Shown here in pieces: positions 16,237 to 24,056 of a DNA stretch of 64,000 nt (its first letter is position 1; the number at the start of each line of letters is the position of its first letter). The translations under genes and the position numbers were made by a program. Source of the stretch: Epibacterium sp. Ofav1-8 (GTDB taxonomy: Bacteria; Pseudomonadota; Alphaproteobacteria; Rhodobacterales; Rhodobacteraceae); the NCBI RefSeq assembly GCF_022348185.1, contig NZ_JAKRFD010000006.1, positions 1 to 64,000 of the forward strand. Reading direction: 5' to 3'. Under the pieces are notes generated by a model. It saw only the letters and a program-made list of their open reading frames with translations. It was not told where the DNA came from and ran no database searches.

Positions 16237-17685
16237 ATGGAGATGCCCCCCCCCAATGCCGCCATCCTGGCCCGAAAGGCCGAGTTGCTGAAACGATTGC
16301 AGCAGGTGTTGCCCGATGATGCGTTGATCTCGGATGAAGCGGAGACGCGCGCCTATGAGTGTGATGCGCTGACGGCCTACAAATGCCCGCCGATGCTGGC
16401 TGTGTTGCCACGCTCGACCCAAGAGGTGTCGGACGTGCTGCGGATCTGTCACGACATGAATGTGCCGGTGGTGCCGCGCGGGGCAGGGACGTCTCTTGCC
16501 GGTGGGGCATTGCCAACCGCCGATTGTGTGATCCTTGGTGTGGCACGCATGAACGAGGTTCTGGAAACCGATTACGCCAATCGCATCATCCGGGTGCAGA
16601 CCGGACGCACGAACCTCTCGGTCTCTGGCGCGGTGGAAGAAGAGGATTTCTTTTACGCGCCCGACCCGTCCTCGCAGTTGGCCTGCGCGATCGCGGGCAA
16701 TATCGCGATGAACTCTGGCGGGGCGCATTGCCTCAAATACGGTGTGACCACCAACAACCTCCTTGGGGTGACGATGGTGATGATGGATGGCACCGTGGTC
16801 GAGATTGGTGGCGCGCATCTGGACGCAGGTGGGCTGGATCTGCTGGGTGTGATCTGTGGCAGCGAGGGGCAGCTGGGCGTGGTGACCGAGGCGACCTTGC
16901 GTATCCTGCGCAAACCCGAAGGCGCGCGCCCCGTGCTCATCGCCTTTGACAGCAATGAGGTCGCGGGGGCCTGCGTGTCGGACATCATCAAGGCCGGCGT
17001 GTTGCCAGTTGCGATCGAGTTCATGGACCGCCCCTGTATCGAGGCCTGCGAAGCCTTTGCCAAGGCGGGGTATCCGATGTGCGAGGCGCTGCTCATCATC
17101 GAGGTCGAGGGGGCCGAGGCGGAAATTGCGCATCAGTTGGGGCTGATCGTCGAGATCGCGCAACAGCATAGCCCGGTGGAGCTGCGCGAAGCGGGCGATG
17201 CCGATGAGGCCGCGCGGATCTGGCTGGGGCGAAAATCGGCCTTTGGGGCCATGGGTCAAATCAACGACTATATGTGTCTGGACGGAACCATCCCGGTGTC
17301 TGCCCTGCCGCAGGTTTTGCGCCGTATCGAGGAGATGAGTGCAGACTTTGGCCTGAAAGTTGCAAATGTCTTTCATGCGGGGGACGGCAATATGCATCCG
17401 CTCATCCTGTTCGACGCCAACAAACCCGGCGATCTGGAACGGTGCGAAGCCTTTGGAGCCGAAATTCTGAAGCTGTGTGTCGAGGTGGGAGGCTGCCTGA
17501 CCGGAGAGCACGGTGTGGGGATCGAGAAACGCGATCTGATGCTGCATCAGTATGAGGCTGCGGACATCGAGGCGCAGGTGCGTGTGAAGGATGTGTTCGA
17601 TCCGAAGTGGCTGCTCAACCCGGCGAAGGTTTTTCCTCTGTCGAGCACAGAGAGCCGCCGCACCGTTTGTCTTGCCGCAGAGTGA
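16237..17685 (+). CDS. glcD: Glycolate oxidase FAD-binding subunit GlcD
   Basis: GlcD is the catalytic flavoprotein of membrane-associated glycolate dehydrogenase, which oxidises glycolate to glyoxylate. The 482-residue chain has the PCMH-type FAD domain (VVPRGAGTSLAGGALP, DPSSQLACAIAGNIAMNSGG) and the FAD-oxidase C-terminal domain with NVFHAGDGNMHPLILFD and GCLTGEHGVGIEKRDLM. It is the first gene of glcD-glcE-membrane protein-glcF and probably feeds electrons to quinone through GlcF. AGGAG lies seven bases before the ATG. Confidence 0.97.
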   Translation: MEMPPPNAAILARKAELLKRLQQVLPDDALISDEAETRAYECDALTAYKCPPMLAVLPRSTQEVSDVLRICHDMNVPVVPRGAGTSLAGGALPTADCVILGVARMNEVLETDYANRIIRVQTGRTNLSVSGAVEEEDFFYAPDPSSQLACAIAGNIAMNSGGAHCLKYGVTTNNLLGVTMVMMDGTVVEIGGAHLDAGGLDLLGVICGSEGQLGVVTEATLRILRKPEGARPVLIAFDSNEVAGACVSDIIKAGVLPVAIEFMDRPCIEACEAFAKAGYPMCEALLIIEVEGAEAEIAHQLGLIVEIAQQHSPVELREAGDADEAARIWLGRKSAFGAMGQINDYMCLDGTIPVSALPQVLRRIEEMSADFGLKVANVFHAGDGNMHPLILFDANKPGDLERCEAFGAEILKLCVEVGGCLTGEHGVGIEKRDLMLHQYEAADIEAQVRVKDVFDPKWLLNPAKVFPLSSTESRRTVCLAAE

Positions 17686-17692
17686 CACGCCA

Positions 17693-17739
17693 TGGGGGCT
17701 TTGCCCCCAGACCCCCAAGGATATTTGGAAGAAGATGAA
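17693..17739 (+). repeat. Dispersed roseobacter intergenic motif with RBS
   Basis: GGGGGCTTTGCCCCC, a perfect 6-bp-stem hairpin, is followed by AGACCCCCAAGGATATTTGG and AAGAAGATGAA. I recognise this hairpin plus GGATATTTGGA-AAGATGAA arrangement as very frequent between genes in Rhodobacteraceae, often supplying the ribosome-binding region of the next gene. Here it fills the whole gap between glcD and glcE. Only one copy is in the window. Confidence 0.6.
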
Positions 17740-17742
17740 ATG

Positions 17743-18834
17743 ATGACACCGCACAGTGAGGCTGAACTGGCCGACATCATTGCTGGGGCAAATGGGCCTC
17801 TTTGCATCGAGGGAGGCGGTACACGGGGTATTGAGGTGCCTGGTGAGCGGCTGAGTACAAGCGGTCTGTCAGGCGTGACGCTCTATGAGCCGGGGGCTCT
17901 GACGCTGGTGGTACAGGCGGGCACGCCGGTGGCCGAGATCGAGGCGCTGCTGGCGACGGAAAACCAGCGTCTCGCGTTCGAGCCTGTGGATTTCCGTCCT
18001 GTGCTGGGGACCGAAGGGGAGCCGACAATCGGTGGCGTTGTTGCCACCAATGCCTCCGGCCCGCGGCGCATTCAGGGGGGGGCTGCGCGGGACTTTCTGC
18101 TTGGCGTGCGGTTTGTCGATGGGCGCGGCGAGGTGCTGCGCAATGGTGGCCGGGTAATGAAAAACGTCACCGGCTATGATCTGGTCAAGCTGATGGCGGG
18201 ATCACATGGCACGCTTGGGGTTTTGACGGAGGTCGCTCTCAAGGTGCTGCCACGTTCCGAGACGGAGGCCACTCTGGCGATTGAAGAGATTGATCTTGCC
18301 GCCGGGATTGCCTGTTTGTCGGCAGCCCTAGGCTCGCCGTTTGATGTGACCGGGGCCGCATATGACCCGGATGCGCAACGGGCCTATGTGCGGCTCGAGG
18401 GGTTTGAGGCGTCTGTGGCCTATCGCGTCAAGGCATTGCGAGAGCAGCTTGGGCGCTATGGCGCGGTGACAGAGGTGTCTGGCTCGGGCGAGCTGTGGCG
18501 CGGTCTCCGCGATCTGCATGATTTTGCAGGGTTGAAGGGCGATATCTGGCGGGTGTCTGTCAAACCGACGGACGCGGTTGAGTTGATCCCGACATTGGGG
18601 GCAACGAGATGTCTCTGTGATTGGGGTGGCGGTCTGGTCTGGGCCTTGATGCCCGAAGGCGTGGACTTGCGGCAGCGCATGACGGTGCACGGTCATGCAA
18701 CATTGATCCGGTCCCGCGCGGGCACATCGGTGCCGCGCCACCATCCGGAGCCCGCACCGCTGGCGGCAATTTCCGCGGGATTGCGTCGGCAATTTGATCC
18801 GCGACATATTTTGAATGCAGGATTGATGGGGTAG
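17743..18834 (+). CDS. glcE: Glycolate oxidase subunit GlcE
   Basis: GlcE is the second FAD-binding-type subunit of glycolate dehydrogenase. It has the PCMH domain with the GGGTRG phosphate loop, EPTIGGVVATNASGPRR, and NGGRVMKNVTGYDLVKLMAGS, a GlcE hallmark. The C-terminal half of GlcD is missing, as normal, and it ends RRQFDPRHILNAG. At 363 residues it is of usual size. ATG codons at 17740 and 17743 are both possible; a longer frame from 17692 would translate the dispersed intergenic motif and is rejected. Confidence 0.95.
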   Translation: MTPHSEAELADIIAGANGPLCIEGGGTRGIEVPGERLSTSGLSGVTLYEPGALTLVVQAGTPVAEIEALLATENQRLAFEPVDFRPVLGTEGEPTIGGVVATNASGPRRIQGGAARDFLLGVRFVDGRGEVLRNGGRVMKNVTGYDLVKLMAGSHGTLGVLTEVALKVLPRSETEATLAIEEIDLAAGIACLSAALGSPFDVTGAAYDPDAQRAYVRLEGFEASVAYRVKALREQLGRYGAVTEVSGSGELWRGLRDLHDFAGLKGDIWRVSVKPTDAVELIPTLGATRCLCDWGGGLVWALMPEGVDLRQRMTVHGHATLIRSRAGTSVPRHHPEPAPLAAISAGLRRQFDPRHILNAGLMG

Positions 18835-18836
18835 CG

Positions 18837-19205
18837 ATGGATGTGATCTTTATCTTTGTGGCGGGCGTTCCTGTCTTTGTGGGGCTGTCGGTGATCCCGG
18901 CGGCAAGACTGGGCCTCGCCGCCAGCCTCATCGTCGGGGCCGGGATCATTGCCTACAGCTTTGGTCTGGCGCCGATCACGGGCAGCGATCCGGCAGGGAA
19001 CGCGATGTCCAATGGCTACCGGGGGATATTGCATATCTCGGCAGCCGGTGGGGCAGGGGTAGCCGCGCTCTTTCATCTGACCCGCATGTATATCCCGAGC
19101 TTTCCCGAACCCGCGCTCAATATCCTGCGGTACATTGTGTTCCTGCTGCTGAGCTTGCCCGGCGGGATGATGGGAGCTTGGATCGTGGCAGAGGCGTTGG
19201 TGTAG
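18837..19205 (+). CDS. Small membrane protein inside the glc operon
   Basis: This 122-residue protein is almost entirely four hydrophobic segments: IFIFVAGVPVFVGLSVI, LGLAASLIVGAGIIAYSFGL, GILHISAAGGAGVAALFHL and ILRYIVFLLLSLPGGMMGAW. It starts three bases after glcE and ends five bases before glcF, so it is co-translated with the glycolate dehydrogenase subunits. I do not recognise its family. Given the position, it could anchor the complex to the membrane or move glycolate or glyoxylate; both are inference. Confidence 0.8.
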   Translation: MDVIFIFVAGVPVFVGLSVIPAARLGLAASLIVGAGIIAYSFGLAPITGSDPAGNAMSNGYRGILHISAAGGAGVAALFHLTRMYIPSFPEPALNILRYIVFLLLSLPGGMMGAWIVAEALV

Positions 19206-19209
19206 GACG

Positions 19210-20529
19210 ATGCAGACCAGTTTTACCGATGAACAACTTCAGAACCCCGGAACGCAACGCGCGAATGAGATCCTGCGCACATGCGTGCATTGCGGTTTCT
19301 GCACCGCCACCTGTCCGACCTATCAGGTGCTGGGCGATGAGCTCGACAGCCCGCGCGGGCGGATCTACCTGATCAAGGACATGCTGGAAAACGAGCGCAT
19401 TCCGGATGAGAAAACCGTCAAACATATCGACCGCTGCCTGTCTTGTCTGGCCTGCATGACCACTTGCCCGTCTGGTGTGCATTACATGCATCTGGTGGAT
19501 CATGCGCGCGCGTATATCGACAAGCACTACAAACGGCCCTTTGGCGACCGCGCACTGCGCTGGATTCTGGCGCGTGTGTTGCCCTATCCGACCCGTTTCC
19601 GGCTGGCACTTCTGGGGGCGAAGATTGCGCGTCCCGTCCGGGGATGGATGCCGGATGCGCGGCTGCGGGCGATGCTGGAGATGGCACCCGAAGTAATCCC
19701 TCCGGTGAGCCGCAATGACGACCCGCAGAGCTTTGCGCCGGAAGTTGCGCAGGTAAAGCGCGTCGCGTTGATGACGGGGTGTGCGCAAAAGGCGCTGAAC
19801 ACCGATATCAATGACGCCACCATTCGCCTGCTGCGGCGTTTGGGCTGCGAGGTCGTGGTGGCCGAAGGCGCAGGCTGCTGCGGTGCGCTTACGCACCACA
19901 TGGGACGCGAGGATGAGAGCCACGGGGCGGCGGCAAAGAATATCCGCGCTTGGATGGCAGAGAAAAATGGCAAAGGTCTGGACGCGATTGTCATCAACAC
20001 ATCCGGCTGCGGCACCACCGTCAAGGACTACGGTCACATGTTCCGCAACGATGCCTTGGCGGAGGATGCGGCAACGGTCTCGGGTCTTGCGATGGATGTC
20101 TCTGAATTGCTGATGCAGCTTGACCTGCCTGAGGGCGCGGACAAGGGACTGACCATCGCCTATCATGCCGCCTGTTCCTTGCAGCACGGGCAACAGATCA
20201 AGACCCACCCGAAGACCTTGCTGAAACGTGCCGGGTTTAAAGTGGTGGAGCCAGCGGACAGCCATTTGTGTTGCGGCTCTGCCGGGACTTATAATCTGTT
20301 GCAGCCGGAAATTTCTGCGCAACTGAAGGCGCGAAAACTGCGCACGCTGGAGGCAAGGAACCCGGATATTATTGCGGCAGGCAACATTGGGTGCATGATG
20401 CAGATCGGGTCTGGGACCAACATCCCTATTGTGCATACGGTTGAGCTGTTGGACTGGGCAACCGGGGGACCCAAACCGCCTGCGCTGGAGGCGGAGCGCA
20501 GCCGATCCGATGTTCCCATCTTGCGTTGA
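19210..20529 (+). CDS. glcF: Glycolate oxidase iron-sulfur subunit GlcF
   Basis: GlcF carries the electron relay of glycolate dehydrogenase. Two ferredoxin-type [4Fe-4S] motifs are visible: C25, C28, C31, C35 (CVHCGFCTATCP) and C76, C79, C82, C86 (CLSCLACMTTCP). Two CCG domains follow, with EGAGCCGALTHH and HLCCGSAGTYNLL. The 439-residue length is normal. The gene starts five bases after the small membrane protein and completes the operon. Confidence 0.97.
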   Translation: MQTSFTDEQLQNPGTQRANEILRTCVHCGFCTATCPTYQVLGDELDSPRGRIYLIKDMLENERIPDEKTVKHIDRCLSCLACMTTCPSGVHYMHLVDHARAYIDKHYKRPFGDRALRWILARVLPYPTRFRLALLGAKIARPVRGWMPDARLRAMLEMAPEVIPPVSRNDDPQSFAPEVAQVKRVALMTGCAQKALNTDINDATIRLLRRLGCEVVVAEGAGCCGALTHHMGREDESHGAAAKNIRAWMAEKNGKGLDAIVINTSGCGTTVKDYGHMFRNDALAEDAATVSGLAMDVSELLMQLDLPEGADKGLTIAYHAACSLQHGQQIKTHPKTLLKRAGFKVVEPADSHLCCGSAGTYNLLQPEISAQLKARKLRTLEARNPDIIAAGNIGCMMQIGSGTNIPIVHTVELLDWATGGPKPPALEAERSRSDVPILR

Positions 20530-20645
20530 ACCTGCGCAAACGGCATCACCAAGGGATGCGCGGAATCGCCCACGCGCGCCCAATTTTTGCCCGAAGCGTT
20601 GGCTAGGCTGCCGCATGAGGGATGTGGAGAGTGTCTGTGCTGCCG

Positions 20646-21476
20646 ATGAAGCGTTTGATTTTGAGCGGTATTTTATGCGTCGTGTCTGTTGCCGCGGTCG
20701 CGGGCACGACCCTGGGCGGGGAGAATACCCGGCTCAAGAGCCTGGAGACCACCGACGCGGGGCGTGATTGGGAAGCGGTTGGCCGTCTGGATCGTAAGGG
20801 CGAGGGGTTTTGCACAGGCGCGTTGATTGCGCCCGACATTGTTTTGACGGCTGCGCATTGCCTTTATGATCGTGATACGATGGAGCAGATCGACCCGACC
20901 TCCATCGAGTTTCTGGCGGGGTGGCGCAATGGGCGTGCCTCGGCCTATCGCGCGGTAAAACGTGCGGTGCTGCATCCGTCTTATGTCTATGATGGCACGC
21001 TGTCGGCAAAACGGGTGCGCAACGACATTGCCTTGCTGCAATTGCAACGCCCCATTCGCAATACCACCGTCACACCGTTTGAAACGGACGCCCGCCCGCG
21101 CAAGGGCGCACGGGTCGGTGTGGTGTCATACGCGCAGGATCGGTCCGAAGCCCCGTCGCTGCAGGAAGTCTGCATGGTAATCGCCCGTCAGGATGGCGTG
21201 CTGGTGATGTCCTGCGATGTGGATTTCGGCGCGTCCGGCGCGCCGGTGTTTTCCTTTGAGGGGGAGCGTCCCCGGATTGTTTCCGTGGTATCGGCCAAGG
21301 CGCGGGTGGAGGGATCTGCAGTTTCGCTTGGCGCGTCACTTGCAGAAGAGCTGGCGCTGTTGGAAGCCCAACTGACCGGTGCCCACGTCGGCAGCCGCAT
21401 GCCGCAAGGCGTGAGCCGGGTGCAGGTCGGCGAGCCGCGGCGCAATGATCTCGGCGCAAAATTCATCTCCAACTGA
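20646..21476 (+). CDS. Secreted trypsin-like serine protease
   Basis: This 276-residue protein has a Sec signal peptide (MKRLILSGILCVVSVAAVAG) and a chymotrypsin-fold domain. The triad is visible: His71 in VLTAAHC, Asp127 in RNDIALLQL and Ser197 in FGASGAP, preceded by CDVD as in the GxSGxP family. It should act in the periplasm or outside. The start at 20646 gives a proper signal peptide; the upstream in-frame ATG at 20622 does not. No strong ribosome-binding site is present. Confidence 0.9.
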   Translation: MKRLILSGILCVVSVAAVAGTTLGGENTRLKSLETTDAGRDWEAVGRLDRKGEGFCTGALIAPDIVLTAAHCLYDRDTMEQIDPTSIEFLAGWRNGRASAYRAVKRAVLHPSYVYDGTLSAKRVRNDIALLQLQRPIRNTTVTPFETDARPRKGARVGVVSYAQDRSEAPSLQEVCMVIARQDGVLVMSCDVDFGASGAPVFSFEGERPRIVSVVSAKARVEGSAVSLGASLAEELALLEAQLTGAHVGSRMPQGVSRVQVGEPRRNDLGAKFISN

Positions 21477-21486
21477 GCATGAACCT

Positions 21487-21515
21487 CTTGAAACTGCGAT
21501 GACCCTTCATAAATC
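21487..21515 (+). promoter_or_regulatory. Sigma-32 (RpoH) type promoter of hsp20
   Basis: CTTGAAA at 21487-21493 is followed after 14 bases by CATAAAT at 21509-21515, close to the heat-shock consensus CTTGAAA - 13 to 15 bases - CCATNT. It would start transcription near 21522, giving a leader of roughly 95 bases. Confidence 0.7.
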
Positions 21516-21559
21516 GGAGGGTGTTCAGGGCGCCAATGATCGGGCTCTGAACGAAAACC

Positions 21560-21617
21560 GCCCGTCCCGTGTTGGGAGGGCTTCATAGCAGTTATCGCTC
21601 AAAGATGAGGATGAACC
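21560..21617 (+). promoter_or_regulatory. ROSE-like RNA thermometer in hsp20 leader
   Basis: Two hairpins fill the leader. The first (21560-21581) pairs GCCCGTCCC with GGGAGGGC, eight pairs and one bulged G. The second (21592-21614) pairs TTATCGCTC with GAGGATGA across the loop AAAGAT, burying the Shine-Dalgarno GAGGA. G21597 is bulged, giving the UCGCU/AGGA arrangement that defines ROSE thermometers of alphaproteobacterial small heat-shock genes. Melting at high temperature would release the ribosome-binding site. Similarity is by motif and position only. Confidence 0.6.
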
Positions 21618-22085
21618 ATGCGTACGTTTGATTTTGCTCCGCTGCACCGTGCAACTGTCGGGTTCGACCAGATTGCAGACCTGATGGACCGGGTCATGAG
21701 CTCGGATATCCAGCAGCCCAGCTACCCCCCTTATAACATCGAAAAAACCTCGGACGATGCCTATCGCATCTCGATCGCCGTTGCCGGATTTTCCGAAGAC
21801 GAGCTGAATGTCGAGGTGAAGGAACACGCGCTGGTCGTGTCCGCGCGCAAGGCCGAGGATGCCGGCGAACGCACCTATCTGCATCGCGGCATCGCCACCC
21901 GCGCGTTTGAGCGCCGCTTTACGCTGGCGGATCACGTGCGGGTCGAAGGCGCAAGCCACGCCGACGGTATGCTCCATATCGATCTGGTGCGCGAAGTGCC
22001 CGAAGCGCTGAAACCGCGCCGGATTGAAATCGCATCCGCCGCAGGATCGAAGCCCAAGGAAATCGCGGGCTCGACCGTGAACTGA
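21618..22085 (+). CDS. Hsp20-family small heat-shock protein (IbpA type)
   Basis: A 155-residue alpha-crystallin-domain chaperone that holds unfolding proteins. The N-terminus has the IbpA-type start MRTFDFAPLHRATVGFDQIADLMD, and the domain runs from about residue 40 to 135 with YNIEKTSDDAYRISIAVAGF and RTYLHRGIATRAFERRFTL. The C-terminal IxI-like anchor is RRIEIAS. It is monocistronic, with a sigma-32-like promoter and ROSE-like leader upstream and a terminator downstream, so heat control at both levels is expected. Confidence 0.95.
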   Translation: MRTFDFAPLHRATVGFDQIADLMDRVMSSDIQQPSYPPYNIEKTSDDAYRISIAVAGFSEDELNVEVKEHALVVSARKAEDAGERTYLHRGIATRAFERRFTLADHVRVEGASHADGMLHIDLVREVPEALKPRRIEIASAAGSKPKEIAGSTVN

Positions 22086-22120
22086 TCCCTCCCCGGGGTG
22101 CATCCGCATCCTGTTTGCAG

Positions 22121-22155
22121 CGCCCCCGGTCTTACGGCTGGGGGCGATTTTATTT
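22121..22155 (+). terminator. Terminator of hsp20
   Basis: CGCCCCC pairs with GGGGGCG over a loop that can itself pair, followed by ATTTTATTT. Confidence 0.8.
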
Positions 22156-22170
22156 GTGGATTTGCGCACT

Positions 22171-22186
22171 CCTACCAATCGGTAGG
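22171..22186. promoter_or_regulatory. TetR-type operator
   Basis: CCTACC and GGTAGG form a perfect inverted repeat around AATC, 35 bases before the TetR start codon. Its size and symmetry are typical of TetR-family autoregulatory operators. Confidence 0.6.
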
Positions 22187-22221
22187 TTGCCGGCCACGCG
22201 ATCACCTGTGTTAATGGCGCA

Positions 22222-22824
22222 ATGACATTACGTGTTGCGCCATCCAATACCCGCACCCAACTCATTGAAAGCGCGTGCCGCCTGTTTGCGGCGCATGGCT
22301 ATGCCGGGGCTTCGATCTCAAGCATCGCCAGAGAGCTGGGCCTGAGCAAGCAGGCGCTGTTGCACCACTTTGGCAGCAAAGGCGCGCTCTATTCATTGGC
22401 GGTCGAGCAGGCGGCGGCAGCGGTGCTGCAATTGCTGTTTGATGCGATGGATGAGGACCATTCCCCCGAAGACCAACTGGAGGCCTTCTTTGCCTCCTAT
22501 CAACTGCTCTTGAGCGCAAGGCCCACCGCCGGGCAGCTCGTGTTGCGTGAACTGCTGGATAATGCACTGACCACGCAGGAGGGGGGCGCCTTTGCCACCT
22601 TGCTGGAAAGCCTGGTCGCAACAGTGCAGGCAACCGAGCGCTGGCAGGGGGCTGGCGCTGCCGGGGCGCTGGGCGTGGTGACGCAACTCATTGGCGCTGC
22701 GTCACTCCCGCCATCTGCGGAAGCGACGCTGCTCGCACGATTTGGCGGTGCAACCGTGGAGACGGCTCGATCTCAGTGCGCAGCGATTTCTGCCGCGTTG
22801 GTCTCAGGCCTGTTGCGGCGGTGA
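22222..22824 (+). CDS. TetR/AcrR-family transcriptional regulator
   Basis: The 200-residue protein begins with a TetR DNA-binding domain at about residues 8-60: TQLIESACRLFAAHGY, then SISSIARELGLSKQALLHHFGSKGALYS, the helix-turn-helix. The ligand domain is unassigned. A perfect palindrome lies 35 bases upstream, so autoregulation is likely. Its last 21 bases overlap the end of the convergent ribN-like gene. No efflux or metabolic gene is co-oriented with it, so its target is unclear. Confidence 0.93.
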   Translation: MTLRVAPSNTRTQLIESACRLFAAHGYAGASISSIARELGLSKQALLHHFGSKGALYSLAVEQAAAAVLQLLFDAMDEDHSPEDQLEAFFASYQLLLSARPTAGQLVLRELLDNALTTQEGGAFATLLESLVATVQATERWQGAGAAGALGVVTQLIGAASLPPSAEATLLARFGGATVETARSQCAAISAALVSGLLRR

Positions 22825-23697
22825 GGCCGGGCGGGTGCGGGACTCCCGGTTCAACAGATAGACGCTGGCCACAAGGATCAGCAGGGTGCCGAGCCACATA
22901 TTGCCATCGGGCAAAAAGCCAAAGACCATCGCGCCAAGACCGACGTTAAACACCAGTTTAAGGTGGTCAAAGGGCTGCAGGAACGCCGCATCGGCAAGCG
23001 TATAGGCGCGCACCAACGTGTGCTGCGCCAGTGCGGTCAAAAGCCCGGCTCCGATCACCAGCCAAAGCGTGGCTTGTGGCAGGGTAAAGCCGGTGCTGAC
23101 CGTGAGCAACGCATTGGCGGGACTCAGCAGCAGCAGCAGGTAAATGGTGACGGTCTCGGTGTTGTCGCGGCGCGTGAGCTGTTTGGTCACGACGGAACTC
23201 GCTGCCCAGAAGGCAGCAGCAGCCACCGGGAGCAGTGCCGCCAGTTGAAACCGGTCCGACCACGGCGCAAGGATCACCATGCCGCCGATGATGCCCACGA
23301 CAACCGCGCCCCAGCGATGCAAGGAGACCTCTTCGCGCAGGAACAGCCCCGCCCCGATGGTGACAAAAAAGGGCGACAACAGGATCAGCGCAATCGCCTG
23401 CCAGATCGGCACATGGGCAAGCCCCAGTGTCCAGAGCTGCACGCCGCCCACGGCCAGCGCGACACGCAGCACATGGGAGACGATCTGTCGGGTCGACAGC
23501 ACAGCCGACCGGTTGCGCCAGATCCATGGAATATAAAACAAAAGCGCGATCAGATACTGCCAGAAGGTCACCGTCGGAGCGGAGGCCCCATGAAGCATGG
23601 TGGCCGATTGCAGTGCGGTGTTGACCAGCGCGAAACAGGCTCCGGCGATGACCATGAGGCCAGCCGCCTTGAGCGGGGTGGGGAGCGTTTGAGCCAT
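22804..23697 (-). CDS. ribN: RibN-type riboflavin permease (EamA family)
   Basis: This 297-residue protein has about ten membrane helices in two EamA repeats, starting MAQTLPTPLKAAGLMVIAG. The family alone does not give a substrate, but an FMN riboswitch lies directly upstream on the same strand, and EamA permeases under this riboswitch are the RibN riboflavin importers described in alpha- and gammaproteobacteria. The start at 23697 follows GAGGAAAGGAC; the longer frame from 23988 would translate the riboswitch and is rejected. The function is inferred from regulation plus family. Confidence 0.85.
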   Translation of the reverse strand: MAQTLPTPLKAAGLMVIAGACFALVNTALQSATMLHGASAPTVTFWQYLIALLFYIPWIWRNRSAVLSTRQIVSHVLRVALAVGGVQLWTLGLAHVPIWQAIALILLSPFFVTIGAGLFLREEVSLHRWGAVVVGIIGGMVILAPWSDRFQLAALLPVAAAAFWAASSVVTKQLTRRDNTETVTIYLLLLLSPANALLTVSTGFTLPQATLWLVIGAGLLTALAQHTLVRAYTLADAAFLQPFDHLKLVFNVGLGAMVFGFLPDGNMWLGTLLILVASVYLLNRESRTRPASPPQQA

Positions 23698-23790
23698 CTG
23701 CGTGTCGTCCTTTCCTCGGTACGCATGTGACCCAAGGCAGACGAACAGACCCGGTACCGCCTCCGGATTGGGGGCGGTGCGGGGCTCTCC

Positions 23791-23918
23791 ATTCTCTTCC
23801 ATCCGGACTATGACCGTCGGCCCCGGAATTGCGCCGGGTCTGCTGACACCTTTGCGCAGGCAAAGGCCGCTCGTGGGCTGTGACCACCGGTAGGGACTTT
23901 CACCCTGCCCTGAGAATA
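23791..23918 (-). promoter_or_regulatory. FMN riboswitch (RFN element)
   Basis: The minus strand carries the whole FMN aptamer: ATTCTC at the P1 start, AGGGCAGGGTGAAAGTCCC, ACCGGTGGTCACAGCCC, a variable hairpin, GTCAGCAGACCCGG, GCAATTCCGGGGCCGACGG, TCATAGTCCGGATGG and the closing GAGAAT. Bound FMN should switch off expression of the downstream permease. The following 95 bases, with GC-rich runs near 23750-23785, hold room for a terminator or Shine-Dalgarno sequestering stem, which I have not resolved. Confidence 0.96.
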
Positions 23919-23919
23919 T

Positions 23920-23941
23920 CACCTCACTTTCATGAGGTGAA
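23920..23941 (-). repeat. Perfect 8-bp inverted repeat before FMN riboswitch
   Basis: TCACCTCA and TGAGGTGA flank CTTTCA. The T-run lies on the 5' side in the direction of ribN, so it is not a terminator for that gene. It could be an operator at the ribN promoter or an extra 5' hairpin of the leader. Confidence 0.5.
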
Positions 23942-23993
23942 AAAGACATAGCCAAGCTGACCGGCAAAGAAAAGCGCCCTGTGCACAACGTGA

Positions 23994-24023
23994 AAGAGGC
24001 CCCCGGTTGGGAGGCCTCTTTGC
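23994..24023 (-). terminator. Terminator of the phytase-like gene
   Basis: AAAGAGGC pairs with GCCTCTTT in the spacer beyond the stop at 24057. On the minus strand the stem ends in CCTCTTTCACG, a short T-run. Confidence 0.6.
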
Positions 24024-24056
24024 GTGGTCGGAATGTCGGCTGAATGGGCGAGCGGG

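Noticed and set aside
23698-23988. N-terminal extension of the ribN-like permease
   Set aside because: This DNA is the FMN riboswitch leader, not coding.
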